64,000 nt of DNA. Source: Paraphaeosphaeria minitans (lineage: Eukaryota; Ascomycota; Dothideomycetes; Pleosporales; Didymosphaeriaceae). The notes under the pieces are model-generated. The model was not told where the DNA came from. It saw nothing but the letters and a program-made list of their open reading frames with translations, and did not search any database. Each line of letters starts with the position of its first letter. The stretch's first letter is position 1. The stretch is taken from positions 434,001 to 498,000 of the forward strand of contig WJXW01000008.1 of assembly GCA_015832175.1 (NCBI GenBank), given 5' to 3'. Positions 25,741 through 37,600 of the stretch are shown in pieces. Position numbers and translations under genes: made by a program.

Positions 25741-27436
25741 ACAAACGCACCTACAACACTATAATACTTCTATAATAGTAGTGTATAGTTATAGTTTACT
25801 ACTAAAGTCTTGTCTAAGAGCCCTTTAGGCTAAAGTAAGCTTATTAATTATTACTTCTAGGGCCTTATATAATATAGCAGTTAGATTATCCCTCTTATAG
25901 CGTGTAAAGATAAGAGTGGTCTAGTCTATTTAGTACTAATTATAATTAACACTAGTGCTAAAGTGCCTATTTAGTCTGTTATATAATTCATCCTATAGAA
26001 GTTCTAGTCTAATATTATATAGGTAGTAGGTGCTTGCACAATTAGAAAGAGTTCCTAGAAAAATATTTATATACTAGTCCTATAGTATACCTAGCCTATA
26101 GCATAGTTCTCTAAAGATTCTTACCTTATCTACTAGAATATTATACAGCCTACTAGTATAGTTATTCTCTTTACTCTAAGCCTTCTAAAAGAGGATAATC
26201 TTGTCTAGCTAGATATAAGTATAATCTCTTAGTTATTAAAGAGACTAGGAGTGTCTAGCCTCTTTATATAATGTAGTTTGTTAGGCAAAAGCAGTCTAGG
26301 TTTTAGGCTACTACCACTAGTGTAGCTCTATATATAGTGTCTCTATCCTCGTACGTATAGGGATGGACCCTAGCTATACTCTATATATATATATATTGCC
26401 TATAGATAGTGTAAGTTGCATTATTAGGATTGTATAAAGTAGTTTAGGTTATAGTTATAGTATTATTATATAAAAGGTCTATAGCTTATAGTTAAACTAT
26501 AATAGTCTAAAGAGTTTCTTTATATAAGTGTCCTTTATTATAATATTAGTAGTAATAAACCCTTTCTTTATAAGAAAAGTAATAAGCTCTCTTCTTACTA
26601 TATAACTAATTTTATTAAAGGTTCTCTTCTTTTAGTTATTAAAATCTTTAGTAAAAGAAGAGATTACCTCTTTACCTTTAAGACTACTTACGCGATATTA
26701 CGTAATTATATATACTATATAAGTGTTTAGCTGTTTTAGAGAAAGGAGTAAGTAGCTATATAAATCTACTCTATCTATCTAGTACTTTTATATAATCTCT
26801 CCTCGTAAAGTAATAGCCTTAATATTTATTACTTCCTTTACTTATTAAAGCTATGTTACTTTGTCTTCTTACTACAGAGATAGTACTAATTATTATATAA
26901 CGTCCTTAGGTTATAGTTCCTCTAGGAAGCCTCCTAGTTTTAAGGCTATATTATTATTATTGTCTTTCTTAGTTATGCGACGTGTCTATATTTAGTTATT
27001 ACTAGTTTAATCGTGTAACGTGTTTATATTTAGTTATTGCTAGTTTAATTGTGCGACGTGTTTTTTAGGGTTATAAGGGGGTTTACTATCTTCTTTCTTT
27101 TATAGAAAAGCTTAGACTAGATTGTACAACTTTTTATAAATATACGCACTTTGTTTCTGCTTATTATATAATCTAAAATTTAATCTCAAGTAAAAGTAAT
27201 AATATAGAGCCTACGTATCCAGCTTATAGAACGCTCTGTCTTTAGACCTTACTAGTTTATAGTTAATTAGAATTAACTACTAATTAGTGTTAGTTTAGCT
27301 TAATCTGTAATTAAGTATCTAAGGATTAATAGTATACTATTATGTAAAGGGTAAGAAGTAGGTTTAATTAATTACGTCTAGTCTATTATACAAAGGGGCA
27401 CTAAGGACCTTATAAAGTCTCTGCCTCTTGGCGCTG
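25741..27436. mobile_element. Unclassified RIP-degraded sequence, probably a dead element on the minus strand
   Basis: Pyrimidine-biased on plus, and TA-rich. The minus strand between about 26900 and 25750 reads with mostly TAA/TAG interruptions, suggesting former minus-strand coding. No motif identifies it as transposase or polymerase. It contains the 38-bp tandem repeat at 26976-27060. Confidence 0.35.
26976..27060 (+). repeat. 38-bp tandem repeat, about 2.2 units
   Basis: Units begin at 26976, 27014 and 27052, each TG(C/T)(G/A)ACGTGT followed by (T/C)TATATTTAGTTATT and (A/G)CTAGTTTAAT. Differences are all C/T or G/A, as RIP produces. The third unit is truncated after ACGTG. Confidence 0.7.
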
Positions 27437-27502
27437 CCCTAAGTAGTGGGCCATTATGCGGGCCCCTACAGGTAGGCAGGCCCCCACTTCACTTAGTGCT
27501 AC
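27437..27502. repeat. GC-rich imperfect palindrome within the AT-rich block
   Basis: Left arm CCCTAAGTAGTGGGCC (27437-27452) pairs with right arm GGCCCCCACTTCACTTAG (27479-27496); the spacer CCTACAGGTAGG is also self-complementary. The island (27425-27530) is visibly GC-rich while its surroundings are heavily TA-rich. It could be a terminal inverted repeat junction of a DNA transposon. Confidence 0.55.
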
Positions 27503-28069
27503 TTGTACGATCCACTATATGGACAAATATCTACTATAGCTGTAAACAGAACACTAAAGAAGAGGGCTAAAAAGCTAATAAAAGTATAAAGGCGTATAGC
27601 GTAGGAATAGGAGGGGAACTAGATTAGGGCTAAAAAAAGGCAAGGATAAAGGTAGTTATAAATAGTTAAAGAAGTTAAAATAAGCGTAGGTTAAGGTTAG
27701 TATAAAAAAGAGAGAGTAGAGAAGGAAAAAAGTGAGGTAGAGTAATATAAATATAAAAAGACTATAATAGCAACACACTGCTAAGGTAACAAACACATAA
27801 TAATTATACTAGAAAGGGTAGGAGCGCTATCCTATTACCTTATAATAATAAGGTAAATAAACAAACTACCTAATAAGGGCCTTTACTATAAGACCGCTTT
27901 AGAGCGACTTTTATACTCTAAAGGAACCTTTACTAAAATAATAATAAGTTTCTAATAGAAGAATAACGCCTATAATACTACTACTTTACTATAGCACTAT
28001 ATTCTTAAGATCTCTAAAGCTTACCTTTTAACTATAAAATATTTTAAACTAAGTCAGATCTAAAGTATA
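27503..28069. mobile_element. Unclassified RIP-degraded sequence
   Basis: Purine-rich on plus, without recognisable domain, LTR or open frame. It ends where the inverted copy of repeat D begins. Confidence 0.35.
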
Positions 28070-28254
28070 GCTATGCCCTAGCCTTTAAAAAGATTTTAAG
28101 AAAAGAAACTACCCTAAAGAAGTAAACCTACTAAGGAAAACTCTTCTTATAAGTAGTACACCCCCTATAGAGACTTAACATCTAGAATTTATCCTTTACA
28201 TTTGGCACTTACAGTTCTATTTACTCTCTAAAGCTAGCCTATAATATATTTACA
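28070..28254. repeat. Unclassified repeat D, copy 3 (inverted, partial)
   Basis: Reverse complement of most of 15336-15521, including the GGGGGTGT and CTTATAAGAAGAG motifs. It joins family A 3' sequence at about 28254 and unrelated sequence at about 28070. Confidence 0.6.
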
Positions 28255-28617
28255 CATAGACAACCTAAGTAAACATATTTAAAAAACTTTAAACTTAAAT
28301 TTAGTATAATATAGTAAATAGAACCTTTAAAACTGTAATTAATATAAGAGTTCTTTATAATAATATTACCTTGTTAGATCTTATAGTATAATTAAGGTTT
28401 TTAAACAGTAGAGTTACTAGGTATAATGCTAACAGACGTACTTATAGTAAGTAGGGTTAGTAGGATAGCTTACGTAATAATAGCTAAGAGCTAAATATAT
28501 AATTTAGAACAAATTTATAAAAGAGAGGAGATAATATTAGAATCTAAAATCTATATAATAGTAGAAAGCTAGTTTTATACCTAGTGCGTACGTAGTAAGG
28601 ATTAAATAGGGATTTAA

Positions 28618-29047
28618 TGTTAGGATCTAAAATCCACATAATGGCGGAAAGCCAGTTTTGTACCTAGTGGGCACGTAGTAAGGATTAAGCGGGGACTTAA
28701 TACCAGCTACGCCTTAAATAAAGGAGTTACGTAACTACTCTCTACAGAGCGCTTAATTACTCTGTGTAGAGCATAACACACGTAACTACTCTACATAGAG
28801 CGCTCTCTACAGAGTGCTCCCCACAGAGTAGACTTTGCTTAGTATATAGGAACGTAAGGATAGACTCTCTATACTCGTGTTTAATCTATTTATTAATCTA
28901 TTATTTAGATTCTAGCAGACTAAATTGTTAACTTATTACACTTTATAAGATACTATTATATTAATAAGACCTTCCACCTTCTGTAAGTACTCCTGCCTAA
29001 GAACTAACTTTAACCCTTTAGGACTAGCTATCCTCTTAGATTTAATA
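28618..29047 (+). repeat. 5' LTR of element 4 (family A, U3 type 1)
   Basis: 430 bp, TGTTAGGATC to TTTAATA (mutated TTTAACA). U3 holds repeated AGAGCGCTCTCTACAGAG-type inverted motifs around 28740-28825. Confidence 0.9.
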
Positions 29048-32000
29048 TCTTAAATACCTTTAATATAAGTACTTTATAAACTTCTACCTCTTCTATAGCT
29101 TTAGGTGCTGCTAAGATTACTCTTATAAAAGATAGCAGTAAGGCGTATAAACCTAATCTCTACTTTAGTAAATAATTTTAAACTAATGTCTAGATTCTCT
29201 AGTTAGACCTCTACTTCTTTAACTTAGACAAACTCCTTAAAGATAAAAAGAAGGTTATTTTCGCAGCAATATATATATAAGGAGATATAGGATTATAGAT
29301 CTATCTCTACCTTAAAAAGTACCTAGGAATAGACTATAATAATAATAGCGACAATTACGCAAACGAGTACGCTAATATAGTTAATATTATTAAGAATTAT
29401 AATAACTTTAAGAAATGCCTTAAATAACTCTTTAGGATTGCTAATAAGGACTCTATTATAAAAGTAAAGATTTAAACTATAACTTAGAAACAATTAGTAG
29501 CTAAGTATATAGCTAAGTTTTATAGGTACGCTGTGTAACTTAACTAGGACAATAAATCTCTCTAGGACATGTATAAATAAGGACTTAAATAGAAACTATG
29601 TAAGGAACTCTTATATAGTAGTGTATAAATTGCTAACCTTAAAGAACTATATAAGGAAACTATTAGGATTAATAGAGAATAGTTTTTACTGCAACAGGAG
29701 CTCTACTAAAACCCTAGAGTAATAAGCTTTAGATAACTAGTAAAAATAGTTTATAAAAACCCTATTAGAATTGTCTAAAAGCAACAGCTAAGGAACTACT
29801 AGAGATACGAACTAATAGAAGATGTCTAGTTTAACTACTTAGGTAAAGGAAAAGGAGGAAGAATAGGCCTTAAGTAGCCTAATAAACGCGTCTCTAATAA
29901 AAGTTAACAACTAATAACTAAGACCTGTAAATGCTTTACATGTGGTAAACTAGGCTATATAGCTAGGAACTGTAGATTAAAGAACAAAGTCTATTAAACT
30001 AAGTTAAATGTACTAACTATTAAGGACTAAGAACCTAATAAGAAATAGAAAGTTATTACAACGCTATTTAGTCACTAACGCGTTACGCTAGAACAAAGTA
30101 AGCGATTAGGTTTACTTAACTTATAACTATACAAAGATCTAGAAGATAACTCTAACGTATACTATAACACAGAAGACGTAGAAGAGATACTAAGATCTCC
30201 TACTCCTTACCTATAAAGTAGGTAGAAAGAAGATAACCCTATGTCACCTAAGTACAAACTAAATGTTTAGGACTATATAGAACCCTACTAGGCACTAAAA
30301 GAAATGCAACCTTATAAAAATAAGAAGTTAGACTATGTACTAAAGTACTACCTAAACTACTAAAATCCTACATACTAATTCTGTATGTGAACGCATTGCG
30401 AAGAACTAACATACGCACAACATAAGACAGAGAAAGAAAAGAATAAGAAACAACCTAGAAGGAAACTACGCTATAGATAGATATAGACAGACTACCCTAT
30501 CACAGCTTATAATAAACACCTCTAGAATAAATAATAAGTAAAATACTTTCTTTACCTCACGCTAAAGGGCAATAAATGCTACAACATACTTATTAATAGA
30601 GACTATATATAACTATACTAGTATACATGTCTAAACTAAGACTATAAATACTACTATATAGCTAAATGTTTAGACGGCTTTATAAACTGCCCTACGTAAG
30701 AAGTAATAACAGAGCTACTAATTTAACTAGTACACAGGAATAGTAAAGACTGTAGGAGGGAAAATAGAAGAACATTTTTACAGAAAGAAAAAGAAGATAA
30801 TCTATATAAGCCACGTACTTAAGAATAATAACAGAAGCAGATGCTTAGAAACGCATACTAGGCACTAGAATTTAACTACAACCTATATAAATAGATGTCT
30901 TTTTTAGGCCTAAATTTAGATAAGAAAACGCCTTTATTAAATTAAATACTATAGTAAGCACAGTATTAATTAAGCTACTAGTACAGCTTAAAGGAATATA
31001 GGCTTAAACTCTTATAGACTTAGGAGCAGAAAGGAACTTTATATCTTATTAGATAGTAAGATAAGTAGGACTTATAATATTAAAGAAAGAAGTACCCTAT
31101 CTTGTCTATATCGCGAATAGATCCCTAATACCTAAGATACCTTAAATATACTAGGAGGTTACTACCACGATAATAGTCTAAGAATATAGAGAGGAACTTA
31201 CCTTAGATATCTTACTAGGATCTAAGTATAAGTTAGTTTTAGAATTACTTTAGTTAACGATACACAACCTATAGATTAACTAGGGTATAAAGAAAATATT
31301 ATTTAAACGCTGTAATTATGTATTATAAGTAAAGCCTACGTATTAACTAAAAATAATAGTAGATAAGGGAGTTATTAACAATATAATACTGCGATAGACA
31401 GTTAAAAAACAGAAGCACACCTTAGTAGACGCTAGTAGGAACTACTAGATTAAGAAGCGCAAGAAGAAGGACAATAGCACACCCTTTACCTTACTAAGAG
31501 AGTATAGGAAATAGACGCATATATTTACAGAAAAGGAAGGAAAAGCAAACCTACTAGAACATTAACCCTAGGATCTTATAATAGACCTAGAAGAAGGGAA
31601 GACGCCACCCTTTAGACTACTATATAGTAAGATAGGAGAAGAACTCCTTAAAGAACGTAATTTTATTAAAATAAACCTTAAGAAAGGATATATATAACTA
31701 TTAAAGTCACTAGCAGTAAGCCCTTTTATATTTGTTAAGAAAAAGGATAAATTAGACAAACTATGCGTTAACTACCAATAACTTAATAATATAATAATAA
31801 AGAACTAATATCTACTACTAAACATTATAGAGTTATAAGATTAACTATCTTAAGCTAAGATATTTATAATAATAGATCTAAAAGACAGTTACTACCTTAT
31901 ACAAATTAAGAAAGGTAAAGAATAGAAAATAGCGTTTTAATTACGCTACAGACTATTTAAATATAAGGTTATGCCTTTTAAACTTATAAACGTACTAGTA

Positions 32001-34848
32001 GCTTTTATAGCACTTATTAACAACGTACTCTGTAAACATCTGGACATATTTGTTATCGCGTATATAGATAATATCCTCGTCTTTTCTAAAAACAAATTAG
32101 ACCACACTAAGTATATATAGACAGTACTAAAAGCACTAGATAAAGTATACCTTCGCATTAAACTTAAGAAATGTAAGTTTAACGTTAAATAACTTAAATT
32201 CCTAGGACATATTATTACTACAGAAGGAATTAAGATAGTACTAAGTAAAGTTAAATATATTAAGAACTGGCTAATACTAAAGACAGCTAAGAACATCTAA
32301 GAATTCTTAGGATTCTATAGATTTAATTAATAATTTGTCTAAGATTACGTAAAGGTTATAATACCTTTAACAAATCTTACAAAAAAGGACGTACCCTTTA
32401 AATAGATAAATAAGTGCAGAATGTTATTCTAACTCCTTAAGACAGTATGTATTATAGAACCTATCTTTATTTATTTTAGAAGTAATAAACTACTGCGCTT
32501 TAAAATAGACACTAGCAATCTTACGCTAGGCGCCTACGCTAAATAAGAATATAATAGCAAATAGCACCTAATTGCCTATTACTTATGCAAATTTAATAAC
32601 GCTAAAACACAATATAACGTGTATAATAAAGAACTCTACGCTATTATTAAAGCCTTAAAGCACTAGAGGATTTATACACTTAGTTACTTAACGCTAGAAA
32701 TCTACACAGATTATAAGAACTTTCTAAGGTTTACAATAATAAAAGAACTTACGCTATAATAATAAAGATAGTTATAAACTATAGGGTAGTATAAGTTTAA
32801 AATCATCTATATAGCTAGAAAAGAAAATGGCAGAGCAGACACTCTTAGCTAACAAAGTAATCTAGTAGGAGAAAAAGTAAAAACTTTCTCTACAATCCTT
32901 TATAAAGCCAAAGATAGATCTCTAGAACTAACAGTAGAACTAAATTAACTTTTAGTAATTAACTAAGAAGTTCTAGAACATCTACAGACTAAGATTATCT
33001 AACAATACCACAATAACCCTATGTACGGACACCTAGGCATCACGAAAATAATAAAACTTATCTAAAGGAATTACACCTTTAAAGGAATTAAAGAAGCTAT
33101 AATAACTTATATCTACAAATGTGTAGAATGCTAGAGAAACAAATATAGTATATATCTTAAATATAGAGAGATGTAAGCAATTAGAATACTAACAGCACTA
33201 TAAGAAGACATCGCTATAGATTTTGTTATAGGAATTCTAAACTCTAAGGATCTAATAACAGGAATTAGATATAACAGTATACTAGTAATAGTCTACTAAC
33301 TAACTAAGTATGTTAAGCTCATTCTATGCCTTAAAAGAATAATAGCAAAGGAACTTGCTTTTCTTATTCTAGACAGACTAATTAGACACTATAGAATCCC
33401 AAAAATAATTATTAGCAACAGAGACAAGCTCTTTATATTAAATTATTAGACAACGCTTATAGCACTACTTAGAACAAAATAAAAGCTATTAACAGCTTAC
33501 TATCTACAAACAGACAGACAGATAGAATATATAAACTAAACTATAGAAATGTACCTACGCATCTACTGTAACAGTTAGAAGAATAACTAGGTTTTATTAC
33601 TACCTATAGCATAGTTAGCCTATAATAACAAAGTATTAGTAGTATTAGGACATACACTATTCTATGTAAACTATAAAAGACACCTACATCTCTTTAACTA
33701 ATAATTTCCTATGATAATTAAAGTAAAAGAAGCTATAGATATAGCAGAAAATATAAAGAAAATACACTAATAACTCTAAGAAAATCTTAAAAAAGCTTAG
33801 TAGCAATTAATTTTATACTAAAATTAAAAACGAAAAATAGCACCTTAGCTAAAGAAGGGGGATAAAGCATATCTACTTACAAAGAACCTTTAAACTTAGA
33901 AGAAAAAACATAAGAAACTAGATTATATTAAGATTAGACTATTTTACATTTCTAAGCAAATATTACTAGTGAACTATAAGTTGGAACTACCGCTAGATGC
34001 AAAGATACACCTAGTATTCCACGTATTACTACTAGAACTAGTAGACCCTAATACACCAGTTAAAACCACCTTCTACTACTAGACTAAGGAAGAAAATACA
34101 TTTGAGGTTAAAAGAATTCTAGAATATAATTAGCATAATAACACGTATCTTGTTAAATAGAAAGGTTACCTATATAGCGAAAACACCTAGGAACTAAAAA
34201 ACAATCTAGGAAACTATTAGCAAAAGATTAAGGAATTTTACTAGAAACATGAATATACCTAGGAGGATTACAGTACTAACGCTATAGTGTCTACTATGTT
34301 AAGCGTTAACCACATTACTGTAGAGTAACTAATAGTTACTACAGTAGTAGGATAATTAACAGTATCTATATTCACGTCCTTACTATCCGCAGTTATTTCC
34401 GTAGTTAGACATAATGTCTTTTTATAAGCACACTTTTTAGCCTAAGCTAGTATCTTCTTATTTTATAATAACTGCACTATTAGGAGAGATAACGCCTTCT
34501 TATCCTCTTTAACCTTCTTCTTATACTCTTTATAAGTCTTATCTAGCAACAACTAGCTTATGTTCACACATAGACGACCTAAGTGAACACATTTAGAACA
34601 CTTTAAACCTAAACCTAGCATAATATAGTAAATAGAACTTTTAAAACTGCAATTAATGTAAGGGCTCTCTGCGATAATATTAGCTTCTTAGATTTTATAA
34701 TATAATTAATGTTTTTAAACAGTAGAGTCGCTAGATATAATACTAATAGATGTACTTATAGTAAGCGGGGTTAGTAGAACGGCTTACATAACAATAGCTA
34801 AGGTCTAGACATATGATTTGGGACAAATCTGTAAAAGAGAGGGGATGA

Positions 34849-35278
34849 TGTTAGGATCTAAAATCTATATAATAGTAGGAAGCTAGTTTTATACCTAGCG
34901 GGCGCGTAGTAAGGATTAAGTGGGGACTTAATGCTAGCTACGCCTTAAACAAAGGAGTTATATAACTACTCTCTATAGAGCGCTTAATTACTCTGTGTAG
35001 AGTATAATATATATAACTGCTCTATATAGAGCGCTCTCTACAAAGCGCTCCCTATAAAGTAGACTTTGCTTAGTATATAGAAACGTAAGGATAGACTCTC
35101 TATACTTGTGTTTAATCTGTTTATTAATCTATTATTTAGATTCTAGTAGACTAAATTATTAACTTGTTACACTTCGCAAGATACTATTATATTAATAAGA
35201 CCTTCTACCTTCTGTAAGTACTCCTGCCTAAGAACTAACCTTAACCCTTTAGGACTAGCTACCCTCTTGGATTTAACA
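34849..35278 (+). repeat. 3' LTR of element 4 (family A, U3 type 1)
   Basis: 430 bp, TGTTAGGATC to GGATTTAACA, with ends intact, followed by TTTAA. Confidence 0.9.
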
Positions 35279-35569
35279 TTTAATGCCAGCTACGCCTTAA
35301 ATAAAAAAGTTATGTAACTACTCTCTATAGAGCGCTTAATTACTCTGTATAGAGTATAATATATATAACCACTCTCTATAGGACGCTCTCTATAGAGCGC
35401 TCCCTATAGAGCAGCCTTTTCTTTAGTATATAGGAATATAAGAATAGAGTTTCTATACTTATATTTAATCTGTTTATTAATCTATTATTTAGATTCTAGT
35501 AGACTATATTATTAACTTATTACACTTTGTAAGATACTATTATATTAATAAAACTTTTTACCTTTATAA

Positions 35570-36562
35570 TGTGAGGTCTAGTTATAGGCAATAGTACTTA
35601 CTTCACACTAGGAAGGATATTAAGGTAGGTTGCAAAGGAGCGAATAGTTTAGTCTTTTCGCTATATTGCCTAAGCATACGCTGTAGCTGCTTCTAGGCTA
35701 TAATTTACTAGATCTAAAAGTAAGTTAAGTATATACTACTTAAAGTACTTCTAAGTAGGTATTTCTCCCTTAGCTTTAAAGGTGCGCTTATAGTATGTAT
35801 ACTATAGTTCTTTTAGGTCGCCTATAAGGTACTACATTACCTAGATAACTTTATTTCTATCCTATACAAATTCTTATAGTAAGAGGCGAAAGGCTACCTT
35901 ATAAGAATAGAAGAATTTATAATACTCTTTAGAGTTCTTACTTTTATATTTAATAAGGTCCTTAGGTTAAAGCGTACGCTTAATGTATATTACTATATAT
36001 ACTATAGGCGCGTTCTACTTATGTGTGTTAGTAGATAGGATTTTAATATTCTTAGTAGTAGCTACTATACTAAGGGTTTAGCTTATACTTTAAAGTTAAG
36101 AGATTTTATTTTTTAAAGTATAAAGTTAATATATAGCGCAAAGCTTATTACACTTCTTTTTAGTAATTAGAATATACTACTTAAGTATTAAAAGTAGGCT
36201 TAAGTTACACATTACTAGCTTTTCTCCTATATACTAGGTAAGAGAGTCTTTACTGCCTTTAGGGGCTTTAAGTAAGGTCTATTCCTTACTAGTAGCTTAT
36301 ATAACTCTAGGAGCTATCCTTAGACTGTTGTAGATAAAGTATTATTATATAAGGTCTAGTTATAGGCAATAGTACTTACTTTACACTAGGAAAGATAGTA
36401 AAAGAATAACTTAGTAATATTAATAGAATAATACTTATTTTATATAGAGTTAGTGCGCGGCGTAGGTTTTACGCAGCTAGCTTACTTAGCGCACAGGCCC
36501 TTTATAAGGCCTTAGCGCTAGATACCACAACACTATAATAATATCGTGATCTACCCGTTACA
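35570..36562 (-). mobile_element. Internally deleted family B element (element 7)
   Basis: On minus: complete 5' LTR (36348-36562, 215 bp), gag sequence matching 21913-22641 of element 5, then a sudden jump at about 35616-35620 into the last 49 bp of a 3' LTR (35570-35618). The deletion junction shares GATAT-like microhomology with both parents. Flanking TATAA/TGTAA marks its insertion into the outer family A LTR. All of pol is gone. Confidence 0.82.
36348..36562 (-). repeat. LTR of element 7 (family B)
   Basis: 215 bp, TATAAGGTC...CTACCCGTTACA on plus; close match to the two LTRs of element 5. Confidence 0.85.
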
Positions 36563-36628
36563 TGTAAGTACTCCTGCCTAAGAACTAACCTTAACCCTTT
36601 AGGACTAGCTACCCTATTGGATTTAATA

Positions 36629-37287
36629 GAAGATTAGAACTAAAGAATCTAATAGGCCTAAGGTTAAAATATATAGAATAAGGATATATACTAGGGCGTA
36701 GCCTATAATACTACACTAGTGTAGATAGTAATATTCTAGTCTATTTAGGTAGAAATAGTTATAATCTATTATAGGAAGTACCTAAGTGCTAATCAAAAAT
36801 TTTACTTTAGCTTAGGTACTTTCTAGAGTAAAATAAAATATTTAGAAATAAAATAGGATAGAACTCCTAGATTACTTAAAACTTATTTTAGAAATAGTAG
36901 AACCTTTTAGGCCTACTAACATTAGACCTACTACTAAATTTAAGAAGTAGAAATAGTTAATAACTTATACCGCCTAATAAATGCTAGTACGGCTAGTCTA
37001 TACTAATAATAGCCTAATAAATAGTAAAAGGCGTAAGGACTTACTATATACTTTACTCTTAGGGCGAGAGGTCCCTTAGAGGGGGATAATATTAGAACCC
37101 TAGATACCTAGCTAGGCCCTAGTATAGGACAGACTAGCCTAATGCAGGTAGAGATCTCCTAACCTATAAATATATAATCCTATCGCCGCTAGAGCAATCC
37201 GGCAGCGATTCGTCTATCCTGCCACCAAAATCATCCTTGTTCAACATGTGAAGCCAAAGCTACATTGCTTATACCTAACTCCTAACA
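36629..37287 (+). mobile_element. 3' terminal fragment of a third LTR element with its LTR (37090-37287)
   Basis: A purine tract AGAGGGGGATAA (37078-37089) is followed by a 198-bp sequence starting TATTAGAACC (from TGTTAG) and ending CCTAACA, with a TATA-like CTATAAATATATA at about 37164; this is an LTR layout. Upstream sequence (36629-37077) is RIP-degraded and contains TACTAGGGCGTAGCCTATAA (36678-36697), a mutated relative of the centre of the inverted-repeat element at 37321-37600. No coding domain was recognised. The last about 90 bp of the LTR look unmutated. Confidence 0.55.
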
Positions 37288-37320
37288 ACGGTAGGAAGAA
37301 GTGACGAATTTAATATTTAA

Positions 37321-37600
37321 TATAATAGGCTAGATACTTATAAGCCAAATTGCTAAAGATAAAATTTTGTAAGGAGCAGAAGTTAAGCCTCTACTGCGGA
37401 ACTTATATATCTAGGGCCGGAAGGTCGGATCTGAAAGACCCAATGGGCCCGAGGTCCAAGCATGCAGATCGAGGATATTTACCAGGGCGTAGCCCATAAC
37501 AGATATATAAGTTCTGTAGCAGAGGCTTAACTTCTGCTCCTTACAAATTCATAAGTATCATCTTCGGCGATTTGGCTCATTGAGTATCTGGCCTATTACA
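37321..37600. mobile_element. 280-bp MITE-like element with about 95-bp terminal inverted repeats
   Basis: Left arm 37321-37412 (TATAATAGGCTAGATACT...) is the imperfect reverse complement of right arm 37501-37600 (...AGTATCTGGCCTATTACA). Both contain the shared core GTAAGGAGCAGAAGTTAAGC. Ends resolve to TGTAATAGGC. The 88-bp centre is GC-rich. The left arm has several C-to-T/G-to-A differences from the right, so RIP touched mainly the left side. No target duplication is evident. It could be a non-autonomous DNA transposon or two inverted LTR fragments. Confidence 0.6.

Larger units (their letters stand above)
28618..35278 (+). mobile_element. Full-length family A chromodomain Gypsy-type retrotransposon, RIP-inactivated (element 4)
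   Basis: 6,661 bp with two 430-bp LTRs and TTTAA target duplications. On plus: gag with a CCHC knuckle near 29935-29976 (C-F-T-C-G-K, Tyr at the His position), protease/RT with box Y-I-D-N-I-L-V-F-S at 32061-32087, RNase H, integrase and a chromodomain at about 34101-34210 (E-V-K-R-I-L-E-Y-N, then K-G-Y and S-E-N-T) in which Trp codons read TAG. A purine tract GAGAGGGGATGA precedes the 3' LTR. It carries U3 type 1. Domain order is that of chromoviruses of the Ty3/Gypsy group. It is non-functional; stop codons occur every few codons. Confidence 0.9.
28255..36628 (+). mobile_element. 3' end of an outer family A element, its LTR split by two later insertions (element E)
   Basis: 28255-28531 matches the 3' untranslated end of element 4 (34560-34848), including the purine tract AGAGAGGAGATAA. 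The 3' LTR then runs in three pieces: 28532-28617, 35284-35569 and 36568-36628, summing to about 433 bp, the normal family A length. The first gap is element 4 with TTTAA duplicated (28613-28617, 35279-35283). The second gap is the family B remnant with TATAA/TGTAA (35565-35569, 36563-36567), a RIP-mutated duplication. The 5' part of this outer element is not recognisable to the left. Confidence 0.85.

Noticed and set aside
31568..31759. 63-codon minus-strand frame
   Set aside because: Antisense to pol of element 4 in RIP-mutated sequence; no start context or family.
36629..37600. Secondary-metabolite or effector gene at the isochore border
   Set aside because: Looked for small secreted Cys-rich frames typical of such borders; none with a start, signal peptide and stop was found.
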